From the NCBI RefSeq assembly GCF_932276165.1, contig NC_063998.1, positions 6,894,501 to 6,958,500 of the forward strand: a DNA stretch of 64,000 nucleotides, read 5' to 3'. The position numbers were made by a program, and so were the translations under genes. This document shows, one piece after another, positions 1 to 11,360 of the stretch. Below the pieces are notes generated by a model. That model made no database searches. It saw only the letters and a program-made list of their open reading frames with translations, and was not told the origin of the DNA. The stretch comes from Plutella xylostella (taxonomy: Eukaryota > Arthropoda > Insecta > Lepidoptera > Plutellidae). The stretch's first letter is position 1. The number at the start of each line of letters is the position of its first letter.

Positions 1-395
1 CTACCTGCCTAAGCTTGCATATTTTGACAGCTATGTTGGTAACCTTAGTCCTCTGACGTATAACCTCTTTTCTGATACCATCCATTAGAGAAACCCCAAG
101 CATAGCTCTCTCCATAGCACGCTGAGTGACTTTAAATCGGTGGACCAGTCCCACCATCAGTGTCCACGTATATGCACCATATGTCATAACTGGCAGGGCG
201 CAATGGTTGAAGACTGTTGGATACGCCTTTCAGCCTTCTTGTCGAAGTTGCTTCTGCCTAGCCGAATAGTCTGCCTCAGGTAGTCATATTATTGCACAAC
301 TTCGATAGTTGTCTCACGAACGATCACCGGCTCCGGTTTTATGTGAACATTCTACATGACTTTTGTCTTGCCCAAGTTCATACGGAGGCCTACAC
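1..395 (-). pseudogene. RTE-type LINE reverse transcriptase relic (3' part of ORF)
   Basis: Read on the minus strand, this stretch gives pieces typical of the C-terminal part of RTE-clade reverse transcriptases: a GLRMNLGKTKVM segment (about 354-390), then VRETTIEVV, a YLRQTIRLGRSNFDKKAERRI-like segment and further pieces resembling a WSTDLKS...RELCLG tail. The pieces are spread over several frames with in-frame stops, and a block between the RRI and CQL pieces seems deleted. It is therefore a dead fragment, truncated by the window edge. The family call rests on remembered consensus of insect RTE elements and no alignment was run. It lies far upstream of any host exon. Confidence 0.6.
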
Positions 396-454
396 GGTGC
401 AAGCAGCAATAAGGCCACTTAGCATCCAGCTGATTTCCTGCAGAGATGTTTGTT

Positions 455-810
455 CTATTATATTCTATTCTACTATCTGTGGAAGGTATAAGTACCTGCA
501 CCTGGCTCTCTCGAATGGGACCTTTATGCAATGTGCATATCCCCAAGGTCTAAGCTGCCTTTCTAAGCTTGGACTATTTCCCACCACGCTGGTCCACAGC
601 GGGTTGGTGGGTTCACATATTATGTAGATGTGCTAAATCTATAGGTAGATATGCAGGATTCTTCACGATGTTTTCCTTCACCGTAAGAGTGATGGTATGC
701 ATTGTATTTAAATTCAAAGGAACACATTGGTACATGTCAGTGCCGGAATTTGCACCTGCATCATTGGCGTGGGAAGCGGGCGCTTACCCGACTGAGCTAC
801 CACCGATCTT
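455..810 (-). repeat. tRNA-derived SINE, minus strand
   Basis: On the minus strand the head (about 810-740) reads like a tRNA gene: an A-box-like TAGCTCAGTCGGGTAAGCG and a B-box-like GGTGCAAATTCCGG. The body contains the CCCACCAACCCGCTGTGGAC...GCGTGGTGGG segment often seen in lepidopteran SINEs. The 3' end runs into a TAGAATAGAATA-like tail. The borders are approximate because I found no clear target-site duplication. Confidence 0.55.
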
Positions 811-1007
811 ATTTATACATAACGTTCATTATAATTATGTTGTGATTGTTATTATTAAGGTAATATTATATATTTCGTTTTTATACATCGTGATACGCAT
901 CCGTTTTAACGCACTGCAAAAAGAGGTAATTTGACTAGTCCTGTAGGTAATGTCAGTGATCGGTATTACCGATGGTAAAGATATGTTACTTTGCCTAATC
1001 ATACATA

Positions 1008-1740
1008 CCACGGCGATGAAAACATAAGTCACGGAAATGAATAACCTGGCCACGGAAATGAATAACCTAACCACGGCAATGAATACAAATTATTAAACAA
1101 GACATGGCAATGAATTTTTTTTCATTGCCGTGGCTTTTTTTTCATTGCCATAGCAAATATTGGCCACGGAAGCCACGGAAATGAAAGCATGGCGATGAAA
1201 ACCAAGGCATTAAATATAAATAACTAAAAAAGTATTAACTATTCGAAGAAATAAACACTTTATAAGGTAAATATTTTCAAAAAGCTTTCTTTTGAATGCT
1301 TATTCTAGAATACAAACTTAACTTTATAGAAGTTATATCTATCCACGGCAATGAAAGAAAAATTGTCCAGTCCCCAAAAATTTTACTGATTTTCACTATT
1401 GCGCAAAAACGCGGGCACCGATGAACCTCCTGCCACGTCTAGCAGTTAGGCGACACTGGTAAGAAACGATTAGCGCACTCAGAGGGGCACCCAAGTTCAT
1501 AGGTAAAACAATATCCTTGATCATGTTTAGGACACGGCGATGAACAGAAGTTCTGGGACACATGAATTTTCACTTACCGTTCGTTATATTCTTTATATAT
1601 TTCAATAAATGTATTCCGTGACAATACTTTAACTATTAATGTATCAAATGAAACTAAGTTTAACTATCAATACTCAATCTTTTTTCATCAATGAAGAATA
1701 ATACAAAACGTGGTTACGTGGGGACAGACACGGCAATGAA
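1008..1740. repeat. Cluster of CACGGCAATGAA-type 12-mers
   Basis: At least eleven copies of CAYGGMRATGAA occur in 733 bases, mostly on the + strand: 1008, 1030, 1051, 1072, 1103, 1174, 1188, 1344, 1533 and 1729. Inverted copies lie at 1121-1132 and 1141-1152. The 1103 copy and the 1121 copy form a hairpin around a T tract. Spacing is irregular, so it is not a simple tandem array. Dense subterminal motifs are a known feature of some DNA transposons (transposase binding sites), so a non-autonomous element is one possible reading, but I could not identify its ends. No ORF of note is present. Confidence 0.6.
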
Positions 1741-4700
1741 AGATTTGGAGGTTTAATATTTTATTTAAAAATATCCATTAATCCTATTAATACAATATTT
1801 AGTGCTACACATAGATAACTATTTTACTTAACCGGAAAAAAATATTAGAAAATTATAACTTGGTTTTTTAGTACCGATTTCATTGATGCCACGCAATTTT
1901 TGGCCGCGGGAAATTCACCCTCGTAAACCTAAAACACTTGCCCTTATGGGGACCTTAATGCAATCTTGTAAGGTGAAACCACAAAACCTTATAATAATAA
2001 ATAGGATGGTCTTCTGAATGCACAGTGATTATGTAAAATGTATGGCTCATACTGCCTGGCATGGGCACGTCATTGTGTACGAAACAACTGTGAGACTTTA
2101 CAATAATGTTTACACGTACGGTCATTCACCATCATTGTTGGCATCACGTAATGTAGGTCACAAGTTTCACTGGAAACTTTTTGAAACTGATTTTATCTAG
2201 ATTTATGGTGTTTGTTACACATTTTAATGAAATGGTGGTGTTATGTTTTTACAAACGAGGAGTTATTTTGTGATCTAATCTAATAGTAGTTATATACCTA
2301 ATATTGAAAACTTATTGCTTTGAAGAAAATAATACCTACTATGTTAAGAATGGCCTCAGATTAATCTGCAACTAGAGCTCGAGCTCGAAAATTGTTTATT
2401 TATCTATCTCCTTCACGTAAGCCTTGCTAACTCCATACAAGAGACACGCTTTAAGTATTCCTAGAATAGGATCAGATACATTCATTTAAGAGCACGCCGC
2501 GTTTATATCCAGTTGAGTTAATCTCTATCCAAATTTTCATCTGCTGCCGTATTTATCTTAACATTTCCGGGAGCAGGCACCTCTAGTTGTTCCTAGCTCT
2601 ATGTATAGGTAAGTATATCAAGTGAATCTCGACTGCAATCTGGGTGGTTTCTCTACCTTGACAAATAACTAATGAATAAAAATTGTCAACTGTACGTCAG
2701 TTCAATAACAGCGCTGGGACAAAGCTAAGTTTTAGCTTTAAGCTCGAGTGAGCCCTCCAAACTATTTGCGGATGGCCACCAAACCGACAGACAGACTGAG
2801 AAACTTCTGCTCATAGTTATTTTATTAAAACCATGTTCTAGTTTCTATATAGTTCGTACTTTATGTTATTATATTATGTGTATAGTTTCCGTAGGGACTC
2901 GCCAAGTTGGGGCTCAGAGGAAATTGACCAGTGGTAGTTCTGCTTGATTAAACTTTTAGTACGGAGTTGGCAGTAGTCGTGGCTTAGTATTTAGCAATGA
3001 AGTTTGTTTTGGAACTGAGATAAACTTTACACGGTTGTGCAGGAACGTTTACAATGTACCTACAATGTACACAATTGTACTAAAGTACAATTGTGGACAA
3101 AATGTTAGTAGGTAAGTACATAGTCCAAAGATATTGTTGGAATATTTTTTTATGACTATCTAGGTATTTGAAAACTCTACTTATCTAAAATCTAAAAGGT
3201 CTATTGAATCTATTCAAAAGGTAAAGGATACGCAGGAGTGTGAAAAGTGATGATATAAAAAAAAGAATAATAAAAACAAAATCTTTTTTTATATCTAGGT
3301 CACCTATACTCTCAACCGGAGTTGGCATGCGACGATTTTAATTTTAAATCTCAAAATATTTACTCTATCTCCGTCACGAAGGAATGTGTTAAACACAACG
3401 CAGCCAGAATGCGTAAGACGTTTGTATAACATCAAAAAAAGATTAGAGCCAGGTTGAAGCCATTTGTAGATTATTATAAATCAATTTATCAAGCTAGTTC
3501 GACACGATATTTGATAGTAGGTACTTGATCTACAAGTGTTTAATTTTCATGGTAGGACAAAGTAACATATAATAATATTATTAAGCATTGCCTTTGCCAT
3601 TTAATTTTATTGACTGTCGTAACGTGACCCTATATTTTTGTGAAAGGATCAAAGCAAATCCGTGTATATGGTAAAAGCAGATTTACAGCTGAAAATAAAA
3701 TACATATATGTATGTTTGAAGCTAAAATATGCAAACATAAAAGAAGTATAAAATAAAAGGTATGAATATAAATTCCTATTTCTATGTTAAACTTAGAAAT
3801 AAACTTATGCAATCCCATACCAAAAGAAATAATACATACAAACGCATAATAAACACGACATAATATGAAAATTTATTCAGAATACTTTGCGTTATCTGGG
3901 GGATCTATATTAAATAACATTTGAAATTAGTTTAGTAGAGCCTTATCCCTAAAAGCGATTGCTTCGATTATGTTTTTTTATAGACTCAGATCAAATGAGT
4001 TAGTAAACACATAACTATCTATTATTGTAATAATTCATTAAAACATAATTAAGAGCCTCATACAGCCACGACTAGGACACCTGTTAAATTTAACGAGTGG
4101 ACATAATATTGGCAAAGACAGTATCGGTCTGGCTCTATTTACAGCCAAGGTTCCACTAACATTGTGAGCTGGTGGTGAATAAAGCGTTGAGATAATGGAT
4201 GCCATTAGACATCTGTAATTATTGCTAGCGATATGAGTGGGTGAATCATTTGTAGTGCTTCCTAGTCATGTTCAAGGGTAGTGTACTCTTATAGTGTATT
4301 ACATTTCTGGTTAGGTTCCTGTGAACGAGAAGGCAATGGTTGAAATAATATAGGTAATAGACCCCAGACTAATCTACTCGGTCAAAGAATTATCAATTAA
4401 TGAATATGGTTAAAATACAACTAAATAATTATGTGGTTGGCAACTGCCATATGCAAAAATATAATCTTATAAACGACAATTTACCGAAATTCCAGTAACA
4501 TTGTGTTAACTGCAAACAGAAAATAGAAGCCTTCTCTTCTAGACCGTAAATCTATCGAGTCTTCTATTTTCGTTTTATCTAGACTGGATCGTAAAACTTG
4601 TAGTTGTCTCGCTTGTCTAGCGGCCGAGGAAGCTCCGACCTGTCTTCTAGATATTATTTATTAAGTCCAACGGATCTCCCGGTATTTCTATTGCTATTTT

Positions 4701-5743
4701 ATACTGTGAGTGGAAATATTGTTCCGAGTCGTTGTGAAAAGATGACAATATTAAGATAACCCCAGGTTTTTAATTGAGTAAATCTTTCTGAGCATAAATG
4801 TGGTCTTCAGTCAATCACAGTGTTGCATTCCCTACTTCAGTAAAAAATAATAATTTATGGCCATTTCTGTTCATTGCATCTTATGTACCTACTCTACCTA
4901 CTCGACATGGGCCAGATATCATAAAATCGGACATCTATTCAATATTTTTCTTACAGGATTTATCGTTGAAATAGAATAAAAAAATGTGTGTTTGGAAAAT
5001 ACATTAAACGAAAAAATGCTACCCACACCCAGCAATGTCGTTTTAGGTATAAATTTAAATGTGCCATAATATACATTTCAGACTCTGTAAATAGCCGTAC
5101 ATTTTCTCCCTTAAAAGCCAATAAGCATAATTCTGTCAACTTTGAAGTTACTTCTGTAAACGTCTCCTCATTTCAACACGTCAGGAATTATCACTCGCTT
5201 ATAAGATGTCGTCTGATTTCACGACTTATTTACAATATTTTTATGTTTTTATACCACATCGAGGTAATTTTCACATTCAGATGTACCTATCCATAGTTTT
5301 AAAATTAACGCTTTGTTTGAATATCCTGTTAAAGGCAGTTATTTAAGATGTATCATTTTGAAGTACGTAATTAATTTTATTTCATTGTTAGAAAGCGACA
5401 GGCGTTATGATAATTTAAATGTCTATTATGATGTCACAAGTTAATTAATTTAAACAGGTGTGTTTGCATATTCGCCACGTGAGTACCTACACAATACCTA
5501 TGGCTTTAAAGTTTAAACCACACAATAAAGCAGTTTACAGTACAATAACCTGATGTGATGACTGCATTTGTTATGTAGCTTTGTTTTCGTGCAACATACC
5601 AACCTCTGGCAAAGCCATTTTACCTAGGTATTTTTTTACGATTAATGTTATTTTTATTCATTTTTATAATATATAGGTACTAGTCAGCTTTTATTATTAA
5701 AATCCGTCCATAAAAAATCCATAAAATCCTATAAAATGTGTTA
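1741..5743. other. No gene seen; AT-rich non-coding stretch
   Basis: Only short chance ORFs without family resemblance occur here. The sequence is AT-rich with GTAGGTACCTA-like words. No repeat with clear ends was recognised. Confidence 0.5.
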
Positions 5744-6500
5744 TACCCTACTCGGGGAGAAGACGTAGCAAAGCGCCCTCTTTGTCGCACATTTCCCTAC
5801 AAAAGACAAGGACGACAAATGAGTTAGCCACGCCCATTTGGCCACCTGATTAGCTAAAATTGTAAAGCCGTGTCTACACTACTGAATTAAAGTAAGTAAG
5901 TAGGAGTAGGAAATAGGTATGAAATAAAATAGTGTATGTTCATAATAATATTTTTTATTCATCACTTTCAGACGACTTATCACTACTATCATTTACATTA
6001 ATAATAAAAGATTCGGACAAATTTTCAAAGTTGTGGTCCATTTGATTCATTATTTTTCGAGATTACTCTATAAATCGAAGTCCAACTTACTCCCATTGAA
6101 CTTGCGACAGTTTTGCATATTTCATTGTGTGATGCAGACGGCGAAGCAGTCTTGAAAGAATTGAACATGTTCAACATCATTAACTTCTCAGTTGACGAAA
6201 AGGCCCGTCTAGGCCTTTTGTTAACAGATTCTTCTTCTGCCATATTCGGTAATTCACTCAAAACAAAGTCCAATTCACAAAACACACACACACAGTCCAA
6301 TAAACAAGCCGGGTCAATTAATTTCAAAAAACAGAGCGAGGGTGATAGAGAGAGGGTACACAGGAGACGTCCGAACGGTACAGAGTGCAACGACAGACTA
6401 ATTATGACCTACAGTGTAAACGCGGCCTTAGCGTCTTATCTATGACCAATCATATGCTTTCGTGCATACTCAGTACTACGTCGTTTCCCCGAATAGGGTA
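5744..6500. mobile_element. Internally deleted TA-inserting DNA transposon (Tc1/mariner/IS630-like)
   Basis: The ends are inverted repeats of about 28 bp: TATACCCTACTCGGGGAGAA on the left and its imperfect complement (GTTTCCCCGAATAGGGTATA) on the right, with GACGTAG continuing the match inward. They are flanked by TA on each side (5742-5743 and 6501-6502), although the TA could also be placed two bases inward. The 757-bp interior codes on the minus strand for the two ends of a transposase, with the catalytic middle missing. That makes it a non-autonomous derivative. Superfamily is inferred from the TA flanks and the N-terminal helix-turn-helix look; a search against Tc1/mariner-like transposases would decide. 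Confidence 0.6.
5955..6243 (-). pseudogene. Transposase remnant: N-terminal HTH plus acidic C-terminus, core deleted
   Basis: The open frame begins at the ATG at 6241-6243 and runs 72 codons to 6025. The product starts MAEEESVNKRPRR, is basic, then has a helix-turn-helix-like region (STEKLMMLN...EICKTVASSMGVSWTSIYRVI) resembling the N-terminus of DDE transposases of the Tc1/IS630 type. Immediately after its stop, a frame shifted by one encodes NLSESFIINVNDSSDKSSESDE and stops at 5955, an acidic tail like those ending such transposases. The simplest reading is an internal deletion that fused the N- and C-terminal coding ends out of frame. No DDE catalytic residues remain. Confidence 0.5.
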
Positions 6501-6639
6501 TAATATGCCCTTAGTCTATGTTAGGAAAGAATTAAAATAAAATAGAAAAACAATGTCAAAATATTAATTAACAAATAAATAAACAAGCAAATTACAAACT
6601 ACTTAACCTAATCAAAAAGACCTCCTCTTATCGTACCTG

Positions 6640-7140
6640 GGTCAAAGGTTCCCATAATGCTGGCTGCATTGCCTCGCTGTATAGCCAGAGAGATTCTTTG
6701 AGCCAGATACGATCCCGAGCGTCGGTCTTGGCCTCGCTCTCTGACCTCTGAGGCGTCGGCTGAGGCACGACAAAAACTGTTTTGCCTCAAAACCCCACAC
6801 TCCCGTTGTTTCGACGGCAAAAGGCACAAATATATAATTTTTGGAAAGCATGCTATATTTGGCATGCTTAGCGGTCGCAGCACTTTCAGCAGCAGACCCA
6901 GCGATGCGTTTTGTGCTACCGACGTGAGATGCGGCAAAAGTGCTGACGCAAGTCGCCTCCCACAGAAGACCCACCACGCTCCCAGGGCACCAACGTTAAG
7001 CCGTCTGGACGCTTGCCGTCCGTGCGGCTCAGACCAGGCAGCTCCAGCACGCACGGGATGTTGGCTGAAATCAGCGCCCTTCGGATCAGGTCGTTGAGAG
7101 CGTGGTGTCGGGGAAATCTGCCGGCGCATCTGCCGCAACT
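6640..7140 (-). pseudogene. Frameshifted retroelement polyprotein C-terminal fragment
   Basis: This GC-richer block codes on the minus strand in two frames. The upstream frame carries HHALNDLIRRALISANIPC, then KRPDGLTLVPWERG. The downstream frame carries LLWEATCVSTFAASHV, then KHAKYSMLSKNYIFVPFAVE and QRISLAIQRGNAASIMGTF. In related arthropod sequences I recall these two parts being one continuous domain at the C-terminus of retroelement-type proteins, so a one-base shift near 6975 has broken the frame. A second, smaller disruption (SCLSRRLRGQRARPRP) lies near 6740. The RPDG...W.E pattern hints at a nuclease-like fold but I do not assert that. It is a dead copy with no flanking ends found. 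Confidence 0.5.
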
Positions 7141-7149
7141 CAGGCCGTG

Positions 7150-10100
7150 GTATTATTTATTACCTATTATTTACATGGTAGGCTGTGTAAAGACGCTAAG
7201 TCGCTAAGTCCACGATACGGGGAAATGATACAAATAACGAGTAAAAACAATTAAAACTTATCTTAGTGTGCTGCTGTCAGAGGTAATTTTTTTTCAGCGA
7301 AATTGGATTATGATAATTTGGTGGTTTCAAAATTTAACAGATAGCTTTTGATATAATTTATGCTCGTAGATATATTATGTTGCCAGCAAATTACGTATGT
7401 TTGTGATACTTTAAATTTCTGTCCTCGACATTTATCTTTTCAAGTGTAACAGCTAAATAACTTAAATAACATACGCGCCCCACACCAGGTGTACCTCGTC
7501 CAGCCCATAAGTACTGACCCAAATTGTAATACCATACTCGTACTCGTCACCTCCACACCCATTCTTCCGCTAAAAGACATTCGAAAGCCATACAGTTCCG
7601 TTGTGGTCATGGTCGGGTTCACAGGGTAATATAGGGACAACACCTGGTACTGTCAATCTGCTGCCTATATTACTACTATACCGAACCTTACTGGTACGAT
7701 TTAAGAACTAAAGCCATACCGTGGTCATAGTGCGTGAATATTATATGTAGGATGTTATTGTAGTAGTGTTTAAATTGAACCTTATTGCTTTGTAATAACA
7801 GCGTGTGGCGTGATCATGTTGCGTGAAGTAACATACGCGTGTGGGTGACGGCTCGACTGTCTGTGGATTACCGACTTTAGGGATTCCATATAAAAATATG
7901 AAAGGGTGAATTGTAAAGGTGCATTCATACTGCGTGGCAGTTACACGCGTCATGTGCAGGACACAATTTTTTCGGGCTCTAGTCAGGAATTTGTGACGAA
8001 TTTTCTCGCGTGGCATGTTTGGAAATATTTGGAAGCTCCAACAACGGTAAAACGCACAGAGGACAGTAAGATTCATGAGCCTGAAACGGTTTTTCAAACT
8101 GTCGGTTAACGCATGTTTCGCCCATTTTTTCGCCGCAAACTCCGTACTATTTTGTGGGCGAATCTTTAGTTGGACCATACATTATTTAGCCTAACATTTC
8201 AAAGGTCAAACGACTGTTGATGAACCATTTCATCAAATTTAGTTGTTGCAGGTTAAAAGAAAAATGTGCAATTTTAATGCCATTTGTACCAACAAACCAA
8301 CCAACCTGAACCTAACCCCATCCGTCTCGCTACCTAACCACCCCAACACAAATCTACCATCCGTCCACATCAAATAAACCACGCAGTTCGCGAAGTCGCT
8401 ACTTACACGTACCTAACTATATTTATTTTTATCACCACAGTTGGTACAAACTACGTCACGTCGAGTGCTTCGCCAGACTTCGCGAGGAACACACGCTATG
8501 TGTTCAGAAATCGCACGCTCTTGTTTTTTTTTTCTCTATAATTACGTCTCTACATTCCAAATTTAACTCTACGCCGTTGAAATAAGGAAGAACCTTTGCT
8601 GTGCTAATTAGTCGCAAAGAGACGGATGGAAGACGCGTGCCGTGCGAAATGACTGTGAAATAGTGTAGAGTTTTTCGTGTTCGCGTAAATCTTATGACGA
8701 TGTATTAAGAGTGATATTGAAATAGTCGTTGTTTGGTTAGCATAACTGAGATGGTTGTTAGGAAGTGAATGACATGATTCAGTCTAGTTCCACACATTCA
8801 GTTGATATCACCTATAAAAGTTGGCTACTTTCATAACGCGTAAAATAACAAAGTGTGAGTGTTTCAGTGCAGTTTTCAGAGGAATGTCAGTGAGAAAGGT
8901 GTCTTGAAAAAACTGTGTGAGTGAAATTTGTAATAAGTATACTTAATCAATTACTCACGATGTCTTTGACCTGTTATCGTTACAAACTATTCACTATGCA
9001 AAACTTTTTTCGACTCCGAATTGTGTTTATAAAGATAACAAGAACTCATAAAATGCGTCATTCAACTGAGTAAATTGTAAATATGTATTTTTTTTCTTTT
9101 TTATGTTTTCAATCTTATTTCCCAACGCCAATATCATCCATCATAAGATAGTAACATGTTCCAGTTTATCTTTTGGGTAATAATTATACCTTAGCATGAA
9201 CTAAAGATAATTATTATGCATCACAAACTATGCCAGATGTCATACTTTCGTTCTAATATAATACACGCGGTTTCAGACCATGGTATTTTTTATCAACAGC
9301 GCGTATACCTACGATATAACGTACACTCGTAAAAATACGAGCTTATACGCCTGTATAAATACGTTAGTCGGTAAGCTCTCTTATAACGTCAAGTAGTTGT
9401 GAAACCGGCATCAGCAGCGGTTTTTGTAGTAAGAAATGTAATAAAACAAACACATAAAATACCTACAATAAAATATTATTGTTTGTTCACAGGTACGTCG
9501 TAAACTCATCGCCGTGAAAGCACGCAGTAAGTGAAACAAAACTGACAATAGCATCACTCATTTATAATGATCGTTATCATTAGACGTCACACAATTATAT
9601 TTCATAATAATCTCCATCTTTTCTTCTGTTAATGGGTCTTATAAATTCTCCCGCCCGAATCACACTTTGTACCCTTTACCGTTTAAAATTACAATATTCC
9701 TGAAATTCCATTTCTCGAAGACATTTCGTTTCAATATATCATGCTTAATAGTATCGTTGAGAGGCTCGCTTTAGCATAAATATTTGCAATTAAAATTAGA
9801 GGCACCCCTATCCTTGCCATTATTCAAATTCAGCCCACCACGGGAGACCGCAGAAAGTTCCAAATTAATTAAGAAAGGCATAAGACGGGTTGTTAAGGAA
9901 ACAACAATGGAGTGCCCTTAAATAGTAGCGCTATATGTATTTATTGCAGTCCTGAAGACGGTTACTGCGGCCTCTGTCATCATCTTGTGGTTTTGGCAAC
10001 CCTACGGTCTAAGTTTATCTCATTAACGTGGGCAGAGCCCGTTATGTAGATTAAACGCTAATTACAATGGTTCTATCATAATGTCCTAGGAATTATTCTA

Positions 10101-10606
10101 TTAAACATTATTATAAAAGCTAAAGTTTGCCCGGTACTTATAAAGCCTTCAAACGTACAGAGGTAATATCTTTAATATGTATCTTATAATAATCTAATAT
10201 AAACATAATAATTAAAAATTAGCACACTTTTACATGCACCTATCCTTGTTCTATTCTATTTTAGCGTACCAGACGGTGTCAACCAGACTTTAATTCTACT
10301 CAAGCACAATAGCATTTCTTTAAATAGACAACAATGTCTGTATACCTCCAACCGTGTCCTACATTTTATACAAATTTGTTGATGCCGTATAATGAATAGG
10401 TATACTTTTCTTCATGACTCATTAATTTTATCGATAATATCTTTGTTGTTTGTAGGTATTATTGAACTTCAAATCAAAATTTATAACTCTAGTTTGTTTA
10501 AATTAATTTTGCTTAAAATTTACTTACATCAATCTAGAAAAGGCATACGTGCAAGAGTTTAGTATGATCCTACGTGTATTAGGTAAACTTATGTATTTAT
10601 TTAAAT
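7150..10606. other. No coding gene supported; possible upstream regulatory region
   Basis: ORFs of up to 145 codons occur (for example minus strand 7741-8178) but show no recognisable family or codon pattern. The stretch around 8210-8225 (GACTGTTGATGAACC) matches part of the foldback repeat at 27918-28070. A TATA box and transcribed-leader-like sequence near 8813 are listed separately. Confidence 0.45.
8813..8905 (+). promoter_or_regulatory. Candidate core promoter and leader exon
   Basis: A clean TATAAAAG sits at 8813-8820. About 30 bases downstream the sequence turns into GTGTGAGTGTTTCAGTGCAG and then AATGTCAGTGAGAAAGGTGT, which looks like an insect 5' leader with TCAGT initiator-like words and a possible splice donor (AAG|GTGTCT). 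It has the same strand as sprint and lies about 30 kb upstream of the first exon I can see, so it could be a distal first exon. The evidence is motif-level only. Confidence 0.25.
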
Positions 10607-10608
10607 TA

Positions 10609-10832
10609 CAGTCCAACTATAAAGTCGTGAAAACGGAAGTGGATGCTAACTAATTGCTTAAGATTGTATTTAATTGATCTGTTATATTTATTAAAGGACA
10701 AATCCGTTAAAAATCTATAATCAATCGGTCTTTTATTTTTAAAATATATGTAAAAGTAAGTAAATAACTGATGATCATAAAAAGTCTTAGCAAAATCGCA
10801 CTCCTTGATGTCAGGACTTTATAGTTTGACTG
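10609..10832 (+). mobile_element. Tc1-type MITE, copy 1 (224 bp)
   Basis: The ends are inverted repeats CAGTCCAACTATAAAGTC and GACTTTATAGTTTGACTG, flanked by TA on both sides (10607-10608 and 10833-10834). A second copy lies inverted at 46142-46369 inside the LTR element. The two copies share the terminal repeats and internal blocks such as AAACGGAAGTGG and AAGTCTTAGCAAAATCGCAC. There is no coding capacity. Confidence 0.75.
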
Positions 10833-11244
10833 TACTTGATCAGTTTTTGAGCATTGAAAGTAGGTATAGACTCTCATAATATACACCTTAATTAATAAAG
10901 AAAATTGGAAAGACCTACATTTTCTGTCATTGGTAAAAAAGAATTTGTCATAGGTAGTCTCTTTGCACAGTATTTGTATTCAATAGAACTTCGCCGGTCA
11001 CATTTCACCGAAAGAAATACAAACGCTGAGCTAGAAAGATGCAATTCGTATTTCTTTGAAAACGGTCCGATTTGTGCAATATGCTCGGATGGCGAATGGC
11101 GATGATACACGAACGATCTCGATATGTCCTGAGTCGTGAGCACTAGTTTCGATCCTCCGTTAACGTTGCGTATCGTCAACTGTCACTGTCAAAATGTAAG
11201 GCAAAGTTAGTTCCAAAAGTGACATTTGTTTTTTCCATATGTTA

Positions 11245-11360
11245 GGTGGAATTTCACCAAACGCTAAACGTATTTAGTAGCCTGTCATACGTCTGTCAGT
11301 TAGTACAAAGTGTATTTAAAATTTGATTTGAATACGTTTAGCGTTTGGTAAAAGTGACCC
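11245..11360. mobile_element. Foldback MITE (116 bp)
   Basis: Inverted ends share ACCAAACGCTAAACGTATT: left GGTGGAATTTCACC plus this block, right its complement ending GGTAAAAGTGACCC. The interior has no ORF. No target duplication was identified with certainty. Confidence 0.6.

Noticed and set aside
7741..8178. 145-codon minus-strand ORF
   Set aside because: No recognisable motif; the region has reiterated GCGTG words that look repeat-derived.
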